Assembly: GCA_026874595.1 (NCBI GenBank)
Contig: CM049315.1
Coordinates: forward strand, 58,526,889-58,590,888
Source: Sipunculus nudus
Taxonomy: Eukaryota > Annelida > Sipuncula > Golfingiida > Sipunculidae
Direction: 5' to 3'
Length of the DNA: 64,000 bases
Part shown: piece after piece, positions 1 through 12,070 of the stretch
Layout of the letters: each line of letters starts with the position of its first letter
Numbering within the stretch: the first letter of the stretch is position 1
Translations under genes and position numbers: made by a program
Notes under the pieces: model-generated
The model's input: only the letters and a program-made list of their open reading frames with translations
What the model was told of the DNA's origin: nothing
Database searches by the model: none

Positions 1-625
1 CATCGTATTGGCGGTAAAGTAAGTGCGCACGCGTCACCTGCCGGCCTAGTTCAGCTTGACCTAGATACATAATCGCTGTAAGCCGTGAAACAATTGCTAC
101 ACGAGTAAGGTCATAAGTAAACAAAGAGAGCTATTACCATTCATGTGAACGTAAACCTACCCGGGTCGCTGTCAAGCAAGATCAGTTGAAGATCGCTAAA
201 CGCAGAAAGACTATATGGTACTAACCATACGCTAGATTCTACACAAAACAGTAACCAGAGATCTCTGAAGGAACTGGACTTTATTATTTTTATACAAACC
301 ATGGACCCAGTAAATATCCTGTATTTTTAATGTGAAGGACTGTCGTATTGACACATCAACGCACACACACTCACATCTATGTCTCTGTATGTATTGTCTT
401 GAATTATATTTGTGAATTTAACCTGATGTCTCATAGTTTCTATTGATCTGGGTGTTTGATTGTCTGGTATTTTTATACACGTCCTTAAAAGAACCTGGAA
501 ATGTCACCTGTAATGACCGGGATCTTATTTCTTGATTAGTGAAATCAAGTGGCGAGCGTAAACCCATACTATTGTTTTATAGGATATATCCGTTGTAAAG
601 TTATCACGTTAAGTCAGGGGTGACA
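1..625 (+). repeat. 5' LTR, partial (R/U5 side)
   Basis: Aligns with 6468-7112 and ends in TGACA at 621-625, like the other two LTR copies. It lacks a segment of about 18 bp present in the 3' LTR near 6579-6600. The left part of the LTR is outside the window. Confidence 0.92.
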
Positions 626-630
626 TTGAA

Positions 631-648
631 TGGCGAGCGTGCCAGGAT
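631..648 (+). promoter_or_regulatory. Primer-binding site, arginine-tRNA-like
   Basis: TGGCGAGCGTGCCAGGAT lies five bases after the end of the 5' LTR and begins with TGG, complementary to a CCA tRNA tail. It matches the complement of animal tRNA-Arg 3' ends at most positions. The tRNA identity is inferred from memory; the position and TGG start are seen directly. Confidence 0.6.
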
Positions 649-1346
649 ATAATTAGCCTTAAAAAAAACTGGCTAATTACAGTAAGTTTCAGAAATTTTG
701 AACTGAGAAAGCAGTACTGAAACCAGACATTCATATACTCAAACTAGAGTTGATCTGAATTAATAATTGGATATGACACCAAACTGATGTTATAGTGTAT
801 ACTTGCACAATGAAATTACCCCACTGTTAGGAGTTAATATTTATTCAGTGAGAATATTACCTGAAGCACAACATTGTTTCAGGATTCGCATATACCTTGT
901 AGATTTGGCTAGAACACATGCATGTTTTGTGAGTAATGCTAGTTCAGTGATACCTGAACATCATTACTGGTTTGATATAAACCCAGATTAGAGTGAACAT
1001 TTTTTATGTTGTTAGATACGCCCTGGTATAATTTTTTCTACACTGGTTTGTGATTGGTCACGCGGTAGGGTCTCTTGACAGGTAAGTGTACCCCTCCCGA
1101 TTGGCATAGTAATCATAGGTGCATGATATTTATTGATATCTTGTTATCCATCCGTCCATCCGTCTGACCCTTCGTCCGACCTTCCGTCCGTCCGTCCGTA
1201 TAAGTAGATTTTGATGCGTTGAGCTACCGTAGTGTAATTGTACGGATACCGCCGGTTCGTTAGGTTGGCTTTAACAGTACGTATTTACGGATTTTTAAGA
1301 GCGGATATTACTAGATACTGAAATCTTACTAGGTTAGAGCATTACC
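649..1346 (+). other. Untranslated leader of the retrotransposon
   Basis: About 700 bp between the primer-binding site and the gag start. It has a CCGT-rich simple repeat at 1146-1200 and a 62-codon open frame at 803-991 with no recognisable domain and no supporting signal; I do not call that frame a gene. Confidence 0.6.
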
Positions 1347-2996
1347 ATGGAGTCGTTAGAGTCACTTGTTAGATGCGGACAGGCCTTGGGACTTAAGGAC
1401 CAGGCTTTACAAGATTAGGTTGAGGCTAGACGGCGTGGGGATGAGGAACGTGAGGAAAGAGCTAGACAACGTGAAATAGAGAGTGAACAGCGGGAATTAG
1501 AGCGCGAGGAGCGAGAGGCTAGAGACCACGAATTAGAGGTTCTAAGGTTAAAGTCTGACTCTGGGGTTAAAAAAGAGAGAAGTAGAGATGTATTCCCGAA
1601 AATCCAGCTTCCACCTTTTGATGAGGCTCACGATCAGCTAGATGCGTTTCTTGTGCGATTTGAACGGTAAGCTGTATGTCAAGGCTATGATAGGGAGAAT
1701 TGGGCGTTACACCTGAGTCCGTAACTGCGGGGTAAGACGCTAGGGACTTACACACAGTTATCGGTTAGTGATGCCATGGATTACGATTAGTTAAAGATAG
1801 CCTTGTTAAAGCGATACCAATTGACCGAAGAGGATTATCGACACAAGTTTCGGACTTGTAGGCCTGAGCGAGGCGAAACGCCGAGTCAGTTTGCGGTGAG
1901 ACTAAATGGATACCTAGACCATTGGATAGGGATGGCAGCGGTCGGAGGTGACTACAACGGGGTAGTTAACCTGTTGATGTGCGAGCAGTACGTAAACTGC
2001 TGTAGTAGGGATCTCTCTATGTTTTTGAAAGAGAGACGGTGTCGTGACTTTGATAGTATGGTAGACTTAGCCAATAGTTATACGGAGGCTCACGGTGTAT
2101 ACAGCCTTACAGCAGGTTCTCGTTATGGCAATAATGTGCCGCGTCCAGCGCAACCGGTATCTCAGCCTAGAGAGAAGCGAGAGGTTGAGCGCAGTCCGGG
2201 CGGTCAGACATTTAAGCCATCAGGAGGCATCAGATGTTACTTATGTAATGAACTGGGACATAAGGCGCGGGAATGTAAGACTAGTGCCCGGTCGAGGCCT
2301 AGGTCTTCCCCTCAAGTAGGGCGTGCTGCTGGCGATCAGCAGAGGTATAGGACTAATTTTAGCCCCCCGTATAACCCAAAACAGAAGCCTGAGACTATGT
2401 CAATGGCAGTAGTCGAGGCAGAAACGGAGACAGTCGGTGCGGTGAAACCGGAAGTAGAGAGTCCGAGTCAGTCGTTAGGATTTGCTGCCCAGACAGAAGG
2501 CGGAAACTCGTTACCTGTGTGTGAAGGGCTGGTGAATGGTAAGTCAGCGAGAGTGCTGCGGGATTCGGGATGTTCCTCGGCAGGAATACGTGAGTCGTAC
2601 GTCGAGCCAAATTAATTCATCGGACACCAGGTCGAGTGTAGGTTGTTCGACGGGTCTGTAAGACAATTTCCTACGGCTAGGATTAATGTGGACTGTGCGT
2701 TCTTTGTCGGTACTATCGAGGCAATGGTGGTCGGGGATGCTGTATGTGATTTAGCGCTAGGTAACGTGGCGGGAGCGTGTGATCTGTATGATCCGGACCC
2801 TACGTGGAAGTCTGAGCGGTCCTCAGGCATAGTGTGTGACGGTGTAGAGTCACAAAAGGAGGTGTCGTCCGCGGTGGAGACACGGAGCGCTGCACGTGAG
2901 AAACAGATACCGACGCGTAGCTTGAATGTTGCAAGCCCAGTTGCCGATGTGAGTCCGGCCGAATTTTTGAAGGCGCAGGAGGAGGAACAGTCTTAA
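1347..2996 (+). pseudogene. gag-pro: gag-protease region of the Gmr1-like element, broken
   Basis: One reading frame, starting at the ATG at 1347, gives a highly charged E/R-rich N-terminal stretch, a Gypsy-type capsid region (about 1590-2110), a CCHC zinc knuckle (C-x2-C-x4-H-x4-C, 2235-2276) and an aspartic protease with its D-S-G active-site triplet near 2564-2572, followed by conserved flap-side sequence to about 2800. Gag packages the element RNA and the protease matures the polyprotein. In-frame stops lie at 1416, 1668, 1722, 1788, 2613 and 2994; the frame is otherwise continuous, so these are point lesions and not real gene ends. The stretch after 2994 leads in frame into the integrase zinc-binding domain, as expected for a single gag-pol reading frame. 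Confidence 0.85.
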
Positions 2997-2999
2997 GCG

Positions 3000-4051
3000 C
3001 CGTATTGGAGGCTAGCTAGAGAGGCTAGAAATGATAGTCCATTTAGAATTGAGGACGGATATTTATTTCGGGTTGTGAGTGATAAACGGGGAGATCAAGA
3101 TGGATCTCGAGTGGTGGTACCTCAGACGTTACGGTACGACGTCATGAGGATGGGCCACGAAGCGGTTATGGCGGGCCATCAGGGCATAGACAAAACGCAC
3201 GACCGCGTGAGAACTCAGTTTTTCTGAAAAGGGATGTATAATATGACATTGCTGAGTTTTGCAAGTCCTGTCCCATTTGCCAGAAAACCATACCAAAAGG
3301 CAAGGTGCCTGGAGCTACGTTAGGCCAGATGCCATTAATTGATGAGCCCTGGCGTAGAATTTCGATGGATCTGGTTGGGCCGATCCATCCAGCGTCGGAG
3401 AGAGGTCACAGGTATATTCTGACCGTTATGGATTATGCCACTAGATATCCGGAGGCTGTTGCTTTAAAGAACATAGATACTGTCTCTGTGGCTGATGCGC
3501 TAGTTTATATTTATGCGCGGATAGGAGTGCCGTCAGAGGTGCTTACCGACCTGGGAACACAATTTACGTCAGACCTCATGCGAGAAGTTGACCGTGTTTT
3601 GTCTGTAAAACAGCTCACCACTACTCCTTACCATCCTATGTGCAACGGAATGGTGGAGAGATTCAATGGCACATTAAAGTTAATGTTGAAACGGATGTGC
3701 GAGGAAAGACCGCAAGATTGGGATCGGTACCTCAGCGCCGTGCTTTTTGCGTACCGAGAAGCGCCACACGAGAGCACAGGGTTCTCATCCTCTGAGTTGC
3801 TCTATTGTAGGATCGTTAGAGGACCGATGCGGATTCTTAGGGATCTGTGGACCAAGCAAGATACTAGCGTCGAGACTAAAACCACGTACCAATACGTCCT
3901 GGACCTACAAGACAAACTAAGCGACACATGCGCGTTAGCTAGAGAGGCGTTGAACAAATCGGCGAACAGACACAAACTGTTATATGATAGAGGTAAATGC
4001 ACGCGGAGGTTTGAGGCCGGAGACGAAGTTTTGTTGTTACTCCCGATGTAG
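3000..4051 (+). pseudogene. int: Integrase (HHCC + DD35E core), placed before RT
   Basis: Inserts the cDNA into the genome. The N-terminal zinc-binding region (two His, then C-x2-C) spans about 3140-3290 and is split by a stop at 3225 and a frameshift near 3242. The catalytic core is open from 3305: catalytic Asp at 3368-3370, Asp at 3548-3550 and Glu at 3656-3658. Exactly 35 residues separate the last two, so the DD35E triad is intact. A stop at 4049-4051 falls between the core and the GPY/F module, which continues in the same frame. In ordinary Ty3/Gypsy elements this domain follows RNase H; here it lies upstream of reverse transcriptase. Confidence 0.9.
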
Positions 4052-5766
4052 CGGAACAAATTAATGGTACAGTGGAAAGGCCCCTATACTATTGTAAACA
4101 GATTTGGGGACTTAGACTATCGGATTAAGATTAGCGATAAGGTTAAAACCTTCCACGTGAATATGCTGAAACGGTACCATACTAGGAACGAGCCCCAGCA
4201 TATTCTGGCAGCGGTAGCCAAGGGCGCACCTGATTCCATACATGATCCTGACGGTGTAGACGGTGAAACAGAGCCTCCCGTGTTCGGAGAGTTAAACCCA
4301 AAAGGGATTGATGAAGATGCCCACATGTCGTTACCGTCGTATGCGCGCCGCCAGACTGAGCGAGATGTTCAGGTAAATGCCGACCTAAGCAGGCGTCAGC
4401 GCCGTGAAATACTCAGTCTGCTTAGGCAATATGGGGATGTATTTACAGATGTACCCAAGCTCACCAATGTTGTAGAATGTAGCATTAAACTCTCATCTGA
4501 TGTACCTGTAAAAACTAGGCCCTATAGGGTGCCTTTTGAACTGCGAGAGACAATGCGAACAGAAATCCAGGAAAGGTTAAACTTAGGCATTATTGAACAG
4601 TCAGATTCTAGCTATGCGTCCCCCTGTATCCTGCTTAGGAAACCTGACGGTAAGACTAGATTCGTGATAGACTACCGAAAGCTGAACCAATCAGTCGTGT
4701 TCGATCCTGAACCCATGCCGGATCCGGAAACACTTTTTGTCGAAGTCGCGAAAAGCCAGTATTTTACAAAGCTTGACCTGACGAAAGGTTACTGGCAGAT
4801 CCCTGTTTCTGAGGAATCCAGGGTTAAGACGGCCTTTGTTACACCCGATGGCCATTACCAATTTAGGGTTATGCCATTCGGCCTGGTAACTGCCGGAGCG
4901 GTTTTCACCCGCATGATGCGGAAAATGTTCAGCGACATGCCGAATGTAGTGTGTTATGTAGATGACGTGTTAATACACGCAGAGACTTGGGACGAGCACT
5001 TAAGAACTCTTAGAGAAGTGCTAGTTAGACTAGAATGTGCAAACTTAGCAGCTAAACCAGCTAAAACCTTCATAGGCTACCAGAGCTTAGAGTTTTTTGG
5101 ACACCTTGTAGGCACGGGCAACTTGGCCACTAATCCGGTTTTGCTCAAGAGAATACAGAGCACTGATAGACCTAAGACAAAGAAGGCTTTGCGAGCATTC
5201 CTAGGTCTTACAGGGTACTATCGAAAATTCGTGCCAAACTATGCGGAAATAGCGGTGCCCTTGACTGATCTAACGCGGAAAGGTCAACCTAACAAACTAG
5301 ACTGGAAACCCATACACGAGAACGCGTACTGTTCTCTAAAGGCTAAACTGTCAGACCCTCCCATACTGAAGCTACCTGATTTCAGTAAACGATTTTATTT
5401 TAAATGTGATGCATCAGATGTGGGTATTGGCTGTATCCTGATGCAAAGACACGAGGGGATCATGCGCCCAGTAGCTTATGCCAGTCGTAAACTATTGCCC
5501 AGGGAGAGAAATTACTCCACCATCTTGAAAGAGTCATTGGCAATTGTATGGTCTGTACAGAAATATGAGATGTACCTGGCTTGTAGACCGTTCACCATTC
5601 AGACCGACCACAAACCATTAAAGTGTATTATCAAATCAAAATGTGCTAATAAGAGAGTAACGAGATGGGCACTGGTTCTACAAGAGTTTAGATTTGATAT
5701 TGAAGCAGTGTCAGGTATAAACTAAACCATGGACCTGATTTTCTTAGCAGACTGCCTGAGACTTAG
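4052..5766 (+). pseudogene. pol (RT-RH): GPY/F module, reverse transcriptase and RNase H
   Basis: The frame opens with the integrase C-terminal GPY/F module (W-K-G-P-Y, about 4070-4160). After a charged linker come the reverse transcriptase domain (about 4510-5100, catalytic Y-V-D-D at 4955-4966 intact), the connection region, and RNase H (about 5390-5766) with its D, E and D positions visible in C-D-A-S-D, K-E-S-L and T-D-H-K-P. A stop at 5723-5725 cuts the end; the usual F-L-S-R-type tail of this domain is seen in another frame, 5728-5766, so a small indel lies near 5724. This is the best preserved part of the element. RT copies the RNA into DNA and RNase H removes the template. Confidence 0.93.
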
Positions 5767-5938
5767 GATGTAATGAGCTATAATGTTTAGCCAGTTAAGT
5801 CTAAACATGTACAGGAGTTTGCCCTGTGTCATACCCTTATGTATTGCTATGTATTGCTATATGTAAATATGTTTAGCTGGACCCTGTGAGATAGAACGAT
5901 ACGATGTATCGAGAAAATACTGTGTATGCATGTTCTTT
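5767..5938 (+). other. 3' untranslated part of the element interior
   Basis: Short non-coding stretch between the pol end and the polypurine tract. No ORF or envelope-like gene is present, so this is a retrotransposon layout and not a retrovirus with env. Confidence 0.6.
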
Positions 5939-5950
5939 AAAAGGAGGGGG
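5939..5950 (+). promoter_or_regulatory. Polypurine tract
   Basis: AAAAGGAGGGGG lies three bases before the 3' LTR; it is the usual plus-strand primer position. Confidence 0.85.
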
Positions 5951-5953
5951 TGA

Positions 5954-7112
5954 TGTTACCAGAAAATCGGTGACAATATGTACGGTGTTTTGTATCATAC
6001 TTTAACGAAGTCTGTTCTCTATTGATATTGACGTGAAGCGTCATCCTAAAGCGTTGACAGGTCTTGATTGTATATATATATATATTGTGTATTCTTGTAT
6101 GAAATCCCATCGGCTATCAGCTGATTTATCTGTGTCACGCATTGCGTGTATTACATCTGGTATGTGGGTCGCCATGGTGACGCAAGCAGTCATACTAGAT
6201 CACATATATCCTTATATGGGACACTTGAGCCATAAGACAATCAGCGAACCGGATCGGCGTACACAGTGCACAGGCGATTGTGACGTCAGAGTTCAGGGAG
6301 AGACGCGGGACGCTGCTTCAGTTGGGTCTTGAAGCTTGAGGAGGCAGCACGCACGCACGGCAGAAAGAACATTGAAACGCTTAAACCCGCCAGGAACGGC
6401 ATAGAAGCAAGCTTCTACATGAGGCAAGGGCCCAGCTCACGAGATCACAGCCGTGCTGCCGACAGGGCATCGTATTGGCGGTAAAGTAAGTGCGCACGCG
6501 TCACCTGCCGCCCTAGTTCAGCTTGACCTAGATACATAATCGCTGTAAGCCGTGAAATAATTGCAACACGAGTAAGGTCAAGGACTCTTAAGCTCATTTG
6601 TAAACAAAGAGAGCTATTACCATTTATGTGAACGTAAACCTACCCGGGTCGCTGTCAAGCAAGATCAGTTGAAGATCGCTAAACTCAGAAAGACTATATG
6701 GTACTAACCATACGCTAGATTCTACACAAAACAGTAACCAGAGATCTCTGAAGGAACTGGACTTTATTATTTTTATACAAACCATGGACCCAGTAAATAT
6801 CCTGTATTTTTAATGTGAAGGACTGTCGTATTGACACATCAACGCACACACACTCACATCTATGTCTCTGTATGTATTGTCTTGAATTATATTTGTGAAT
6901 TTAACCTGATGTCTCATAGTTTCTATTGATCTGGGTGTTTGATAATCTGGTATTTTTATACACGTCCTTAAAAGAACCTGGAAATGTCACCTGTAATGAC
7001 CGGGATCTAATTTCCTGATTAGTGAAATCAAGTGGCGAGCGTAAACCCATCCTATTGTTTTATAGGATATATATATACGTTGTAAAGTTATCACGTTAAG
7101 TCTGGGGTGACA
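5954..7112 (+). repeat. 3' LTR, complete (1159 bp)
   Basis: Begins TGTTACCAG and ends GGGGTGACA; the corresponding solo LTR begins TGTCACCAG, so the terminal inverted repeat is TGTYA/TGACA. A second inverted pairing (GGTGACA about 16 bases in) lets the left end fold on itself. The probable 5-bp target duplicate is TAATG at 7113-7117; its partner is outside the window. Confidence 0.92.
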
Positions 7113-8051
7113 TAATGCAATGGGCCATCCCCCCCCCCCCCCCCCCCCATTCCCCCAGGGATCTACGCCTATGCTTCGAGCGCTCCATTTGTAAGGGCCT
7201 GACACCCGTTCCGTTGGCGATCCCAATACGTAAAATTTCATTGGAGTCGAAAACGAAGATGCCACCAAGCCAAGAAGAGAGTCGTTTCAGCCACCAGCGT
7301 GCCCAGGGGAGCAAGCAAGAGAAAAAAATGAGGAGACCGGAGACCAACAGCATCCACAGGTACAACGAAGAAATCCATACATCCGTCAACAGGCGCGACA
7401 GCTCGGACCATTCACGCCCATTAGAACCATCTTTAAAAGGCCCTCCGAATACATCCAGTCACTGGCTTTTTTTTCACAAAAAAAAATAAACAAACCTAGT
7501 GTACCAATGTCCGACAGGACCTGCGTTTACTAACTGCCAAAGTTAACATGATTTTTGAAAAACAAAAATAATTTTCACATGTAACTTGAAAACGTTGCTG
7601 CTTGCAAGACAGACACTTTGTTCATATTGGAAGATATTGGAAACCATTCTGGCATTTTTAATAAATTGTATAACATTTGATCTTAAGTGACAGACTGAAG
7701 GTTAAACTGAACGATAATTGCAGATAGAATGAAAGAAAACAACGGGAATAAAATGTAATATGAAATAAAAACTCCATAAGCAGGTATTATATTCATTTAT
7801 AGGTCAAGGTTAAATTGATTTCACAGTCTTTTATTTGGAGATTGATAAAATAAGACCTCCATGATATTGTCATTTCAAGGTCTAACCGCTCATGTATAAG
7901 TTACCAGATGAACCTTAGAATAATTAAATCAATATTAAGTAATATGATTATTTTGGTTTATGGTTACTGAAGAGGTGATGGGCCAGTGAGCTAAGTATAA
8001 ATTGCTGTAATATTAGACAAGATCTGTGAAAATGTTTGCATTCCTCTCTCG

Positions 8052-8082
<31 letters not shown>

Positions 8083-8334
8083 TGGAATTGCTGTATTATT
8101 GCTTAGGGCTACTTACAAACCGAGCGTCCCAGATTTGTTCAAATGGATCCGTCATTTAAAATCTCAATAAAGATTCTATAGGATGTGCCCCCCCCCCCCC
8201 CTCAAACCCACCTTCGCTCAGTTTCTACGCTCCCGCTTATGTCAGGTATTACCCGGTTTTGGAAAAGACCCCAAACACACCTTTGCATCATTTGTTTTCA
8301 TAACGGCCAACGACGACACAGTTCAAAATATCAA
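7113..8334. other. Non-coding stretch with long homopolymer tracts
   Basis: Holds a run of 20 C at 7129-7148, 28 T at 8052-8079 and another C run near 8188-8201. A 124-codon open frame (7115-7489) starts inside the C run and has no domain I recognise. The remainder is AT-rich with no further ORF or RNA gene seen. Confidence 0.5.
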
Positions 8335-9200
8335 CTAGAATACGGGTAGTCGACAAGCGACTACGTGTATCCGCCGAAATGAGAGTTGGACGGGTGAAAT
8401 GAGCATTGATTGAGTGGCACGGGATTGAGTGGCATGAGATGTGTTGCATATTATCACGCGTGTGGGCTACGTAAAAAATGATTGTAGGTGGCGCCACCTA
8501 TTATTTGAAGAGAAAGCTTTCCAAGATGTATACCTATGCAAAATTTTCAGGTGGATAAGTCAAACCACTGCTTAGATATGAGCATGGATGTCTGCAGCGT
8601 GAACGTGAATGTACGTGGCGCCACCTGTCATAAAATCACGAAAGCTTTCAGGATGTGTACGCATGTAAAATTTTAGATGGATAAGTCAAACCACTGACGA
8701 GATATGAGTGAGACAAACAGATGGACGATATGCAAAAATGGTCACTACAACCCACTCTCATGGCAGCACCCATGGATCGAACCCAGGTCGCCAGTGGAGA
8801 GGGCCGAGCGTTTTACGTTCAGCTGTCCAGACCCCCCATCATAAGAGCTATATGAGATCTATACACTTGCAAAATTTAAGGAAGATACGTCAAACCAGTC
8901 CTGAGATATGGCTGCAGCATGAACGTGAATGTAGGTGGCGCCACCTGTAATAAAATCATGAAAGCTATTCAGGATGTATACTCATGCATATTCAGATGGA
9001 TAAGTCCAACTACTGCAGAGATATGAGTGATTTTAACCCAAGGCAGACGAACAGATGGACGCTGTGCAAAAATGGTTGCAGGTGGCGCCACGAGTCCGAA
9101 GTTATATGGGTTAATGTGTGAAAACAGACGCATAGATGTACGTTGTGCCAAGCGGAAATGTCAGAGGGGGCGCAGCAGTTCACTTGTGACCCGATCATAA
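8335..9200 (+). mobile_element. Tandem-core repeat family F1, short copy
   Basis: Starts with a conserved end containing the hairpin GTAGTCG-acaag-CGACTAC. It has a few units built around GGTGGCGCCACC, each with a GATAAGTCAAACCACTG-type phrase, and ends with GGCGCAGCAGTTCAC followed by TGTGACC. The same start and end bound a longer copy at 37147-39020. No coding capacity. Confidence 0.75.
8751..8830 (-). repeat. tRNA-like SINE module (pol III B box)
   Basis: On the minus strand it has GGTTCGATCC, a perfect B-box core (plus-strand 8774-8783), preceded by GTAAAACGCTCGG, the same phrase as in the module at 10361-10445. I see no complete tRNA cloverleaf, so I call it SINE-derived. Confidence 0.45.
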
Positions 9201-10968
9201 TTCCCAGTTTCACAAAATTCCGTCCAGTGGTTACGGAGGAGTTCTTCGGAAACCTGTGCGGCGACGGATCCGGCGGCGGCGGATCCGGCGGCGGCGGCGG
9301 TGGGTTGAAAACATAGTATCCGCAAAATTCTGTTTCTGCAGATACAATTAGTTTAGAGACAGAAAACAGATACGTCGACCTCGTAACCTTTGAATCAAGG
9401 CTGTCCATGACTCTAGACGGGAAGGATAGATTTTCCGTCAACCATTTTAGGATCCAGCATTCCGTTAAGTGGGTGGGTGCCTGTTGTAGCGTCGGTTATT
9501 AAAGGTAATCATTAGAATGTTCTTAGTTAATTAAATATTATATATTACCCTTTATGCAGGACTAATGCAAAACTGATAATTAAGCGGCGACAATGCTCAA
9601 GTGTGACAAAAGGGAATATAAACTTTACAAATTATAAAACTATGAACTATATTATTTATTTTACATGGATTGTACAGATAGTTATTATAACTCTCAATGG
9701 CTCAGGTGGTTGCGGTCGGTAGTGTCTAGAATTGGAGGAAACCGGACAACCCGAAGAAAACCACCGGCCTTGGACGGGCAACTTTACAACTAGCACACTT
9801 TCAGCCCTCTGACATTAGAGAGTCTACGACCAGCGTACTGGCTGTCAGAGTGCCTTTACATTCTTCAACAAAGAACGCACTTTGAGGAACTATGAGGATG
9901 CAAATATTTCGTCATTATTGACAACGCCTCATGGCCTACAAATATGCTGTCAGTTGACATAAACCAGACCAATCGTCAACTACTATGAGCGAGAAAAATT
10001 CACTTTATCTCAACCTATTGTTAAATCTCTCTGCATGTTAGTTGAATTTCTGATCACATGAATGCAAGCATGGCTCGCACGGGTTACTGGGTGAGAGCCA
10101 ACTTACGCGATACAGGAAATGAATCGTTACCATATAGACGCATTTTCAGTTTAGGTTAAGAGTTCTCATGTATTCTTTGTGTTTATTCATCATTCGTACA
10201 TGATGTTAAGATTTTGGGTTGTTTACCACGATATAAATGCAACATGATGGAAGCCCACTGCAACGCAATTCTCCGTTTGGCTCGTATCACGACTCAAGTT
10301 AGCCTTACCACCCCAATATAAATGCCTATACTGAGTCGTGTGTTCACTGCTACATTACAAACCACGCTCATAGCCACGCCGGGGATCGAAAATGGGTTGT
10401 CAGCGTTTATAACCGAGCGTTTTACCACTATACCGCTTCAGTTGAGAATTACAGTGACCCATGGGCTATATGGCGCTAAGCGCCAAGTTTTTCAAGATAG
10501 ATATATGTGAATTCTTAATGTATGTCGTCATGAGCTGGTCTCCTGGTAAATTATATGAGGAACTTTCATTATGTATAAGCAAGATCGTTCTGTGACTAAC
10601 CGATGCGAATGGCGCCCTGCTAAAGGTTGGGTCAGTGGTTGCATGTAATTAGTCATTCTCAAAATCAGAAATAAATTGATCAAAATGAAGATATTGTCCA
10701 AACACTTTTTTTCGTTGTTCGGTCATGTGTTACATTTTATTTAAAAAAGAATAATGTAATTTACAATAAGGAAATTATACTTGATTGTTATGAAATTATA
10801 GAAAGGTTAAAGTACATAACATTTGCAAAAATATGTGTATCGTCTCACGCTATTTTTTTTTTTTTTTTTCATTTTGGATGAATACAAAAGTTTCCTTACA
10901 AAACGACCCTGGCACATAGACTTAGTATTACTAATTCTCTTAGCTGTTTTAAAACGTTGTAATGGTTA
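9201..10968. other. Non-coding interval, no gene seen
   Basis: Contains a GGC-rich simple repeat (about 9262-9300), a possible dispersed repeat at 9690-9800 and the SINE-like piece at 10361-10445. T runs lie near 10853-10869. No supported coding region. Confidence 0.5.
10361..10445 (-). repeat. tRNA-like SINE module, second copy
   Basis: The minus strand reads GTGGTAAAACGCTCGG, then a B-box-like TTCGATCC and a GTGGCTATGAG tail, parallel to 8751-8830. The A-box-like and B-box-like spacing is tRNA-like, but no acceptor stem is visible. Confidence 0.45.
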
Positions 10969-11279
10969 TGTGTGAGTAAACCTACTCCACGTATGTCTGT
11001 TTGCCATTACAAGACTTTGAGAAAAGAGGTCTGATCTTGTGTATGGGCTCACAATCAAGAACAGAAACGTGTTAAAAGAAACACCGGTTTAAAGCTTGGA
11101 AAATCTTGATCCTTGGCGTGCGCGCATTGTTTATGTTTTGCACCACTGAGCGCGCCCGATGCAACCTTATTAACACTTGTGTACAGAATAAAAAAAAAAC
11201 GGTTTAAGAACGAAATATTGGCAGATACCATTATATTTAAAGGATGAAACGCCATATTTCAGCTATATTTAACATGCCT

Positions 11280-11319
<40 letters not shown>

Positions 11320-12068
11320 AATAGACGAAAACCAGAAACATCCAAGCCCATTAGTGAATTAAACTACGTGCAAAATGATACAACTATCACGGTAAGTCTC
11401 TCCCCCCCCCCCCCCCCATCACAACAACTGACCAAACGTCATATTTTTGATAAGATGCCTTAATAAATTAAGACAAATTTCCATGATTACAGGAATACAG
11501 ATAACTGAAATAAACCATTTCAGATTTATTGCCTAACAAAACATTTATATGTATTGACATGATGCGCAGGGCTCTCTGGTAATTCTAGATCTTTAGTATA
11601 TAGCATGCGAAGATTTTTTTTCGTTTTATTTCTGTACCAGTTAGTGTTGGACAACTGTGTGGCACTATCTGTGTTGGGCGTCAGGCGGATAGGGTGACAT
11701 ATTATCAAGTCAGGCCGGATCAGGTCGTTTTTGTGACATAAAACAGCATGCGGTTTCAGAAAAAAAGGCAGAGCATATCATTAGATAATTACAGGCATAA
11801 AATATCTCCAGGGTGCATATATTTATGACAAGGAACTTTAATAATTAAGTGAATAAATCTTGTCAGTGTCGACGTTATTCACGGGAATGGTGGTTGGTGG
11901 TTGAAATTATATAGTATGTATATGGTGATGGTGCATGAATATATACTTGATAGGTGGCTTGAGAAATCTACTTTAAAAACCAGCTTAGAAAAAAATTGTG
12001 TAGGCCTACTGTTTCCATGTGTGCGATTGCCGCGCGGAAAACGCACACCGTGACACGTCATTTTTTTA
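10969..12068. repeat. Upstream block of duplicated locus, with TA microsatellite
   Basis: 10969-11087 resembles 15930-16080, so it belongs to the duplicated segment around the pseudogene copy. Contains (TA)n at 11281-11318 and a C run at about 11401-11417. No ORF supported. Confidence 0.5.
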
Positions 12069-12070
12069 CA

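Larger units (their letters stand above)
1..7112 (+). mobile_element. Gmr1-like Ty3/Gypsy LTR retrotransposon, decayed, 5' edge cut by window
   Basis: Two direct LTRs (1-625 and 5954-7112) enclose a primer-binding site, gag-protease, integrase, reverse transcriptase, RNase H and a polypurine tract. Window base 1 matches base 6468 of the 3' LTR, so about 514 bp of the 5' LTR lie outside. Integrase comes before reverse transcriptase, the reverse of the usual Ty3/Gypsy order; this is the diagnostic arrangement of the Gmr1 group. The coding region is broken by at least eight in-frame stops and two frameshifts, so the copy cannot act alone. The two LTRs differ by roughly a dozen substitutions over 625 bp plus an indel of about 18 bp, so the insertion is not recent. 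A solo LTR of the same family lies at 41894-42979. Confidence 0.93.

Noticed and set aside
5767-5950. Envelope gene after pol, which would make the element retrovirus-like
   Set aside because: Only about 180 bp lie between the pol end and the polypurine tract, with no open frame.
7115-7489. 124-codon open frame beginning with a proline run
   Set aside because: It starts inside a C homopolymer and shows no domain, splice site or conservation that I can see.
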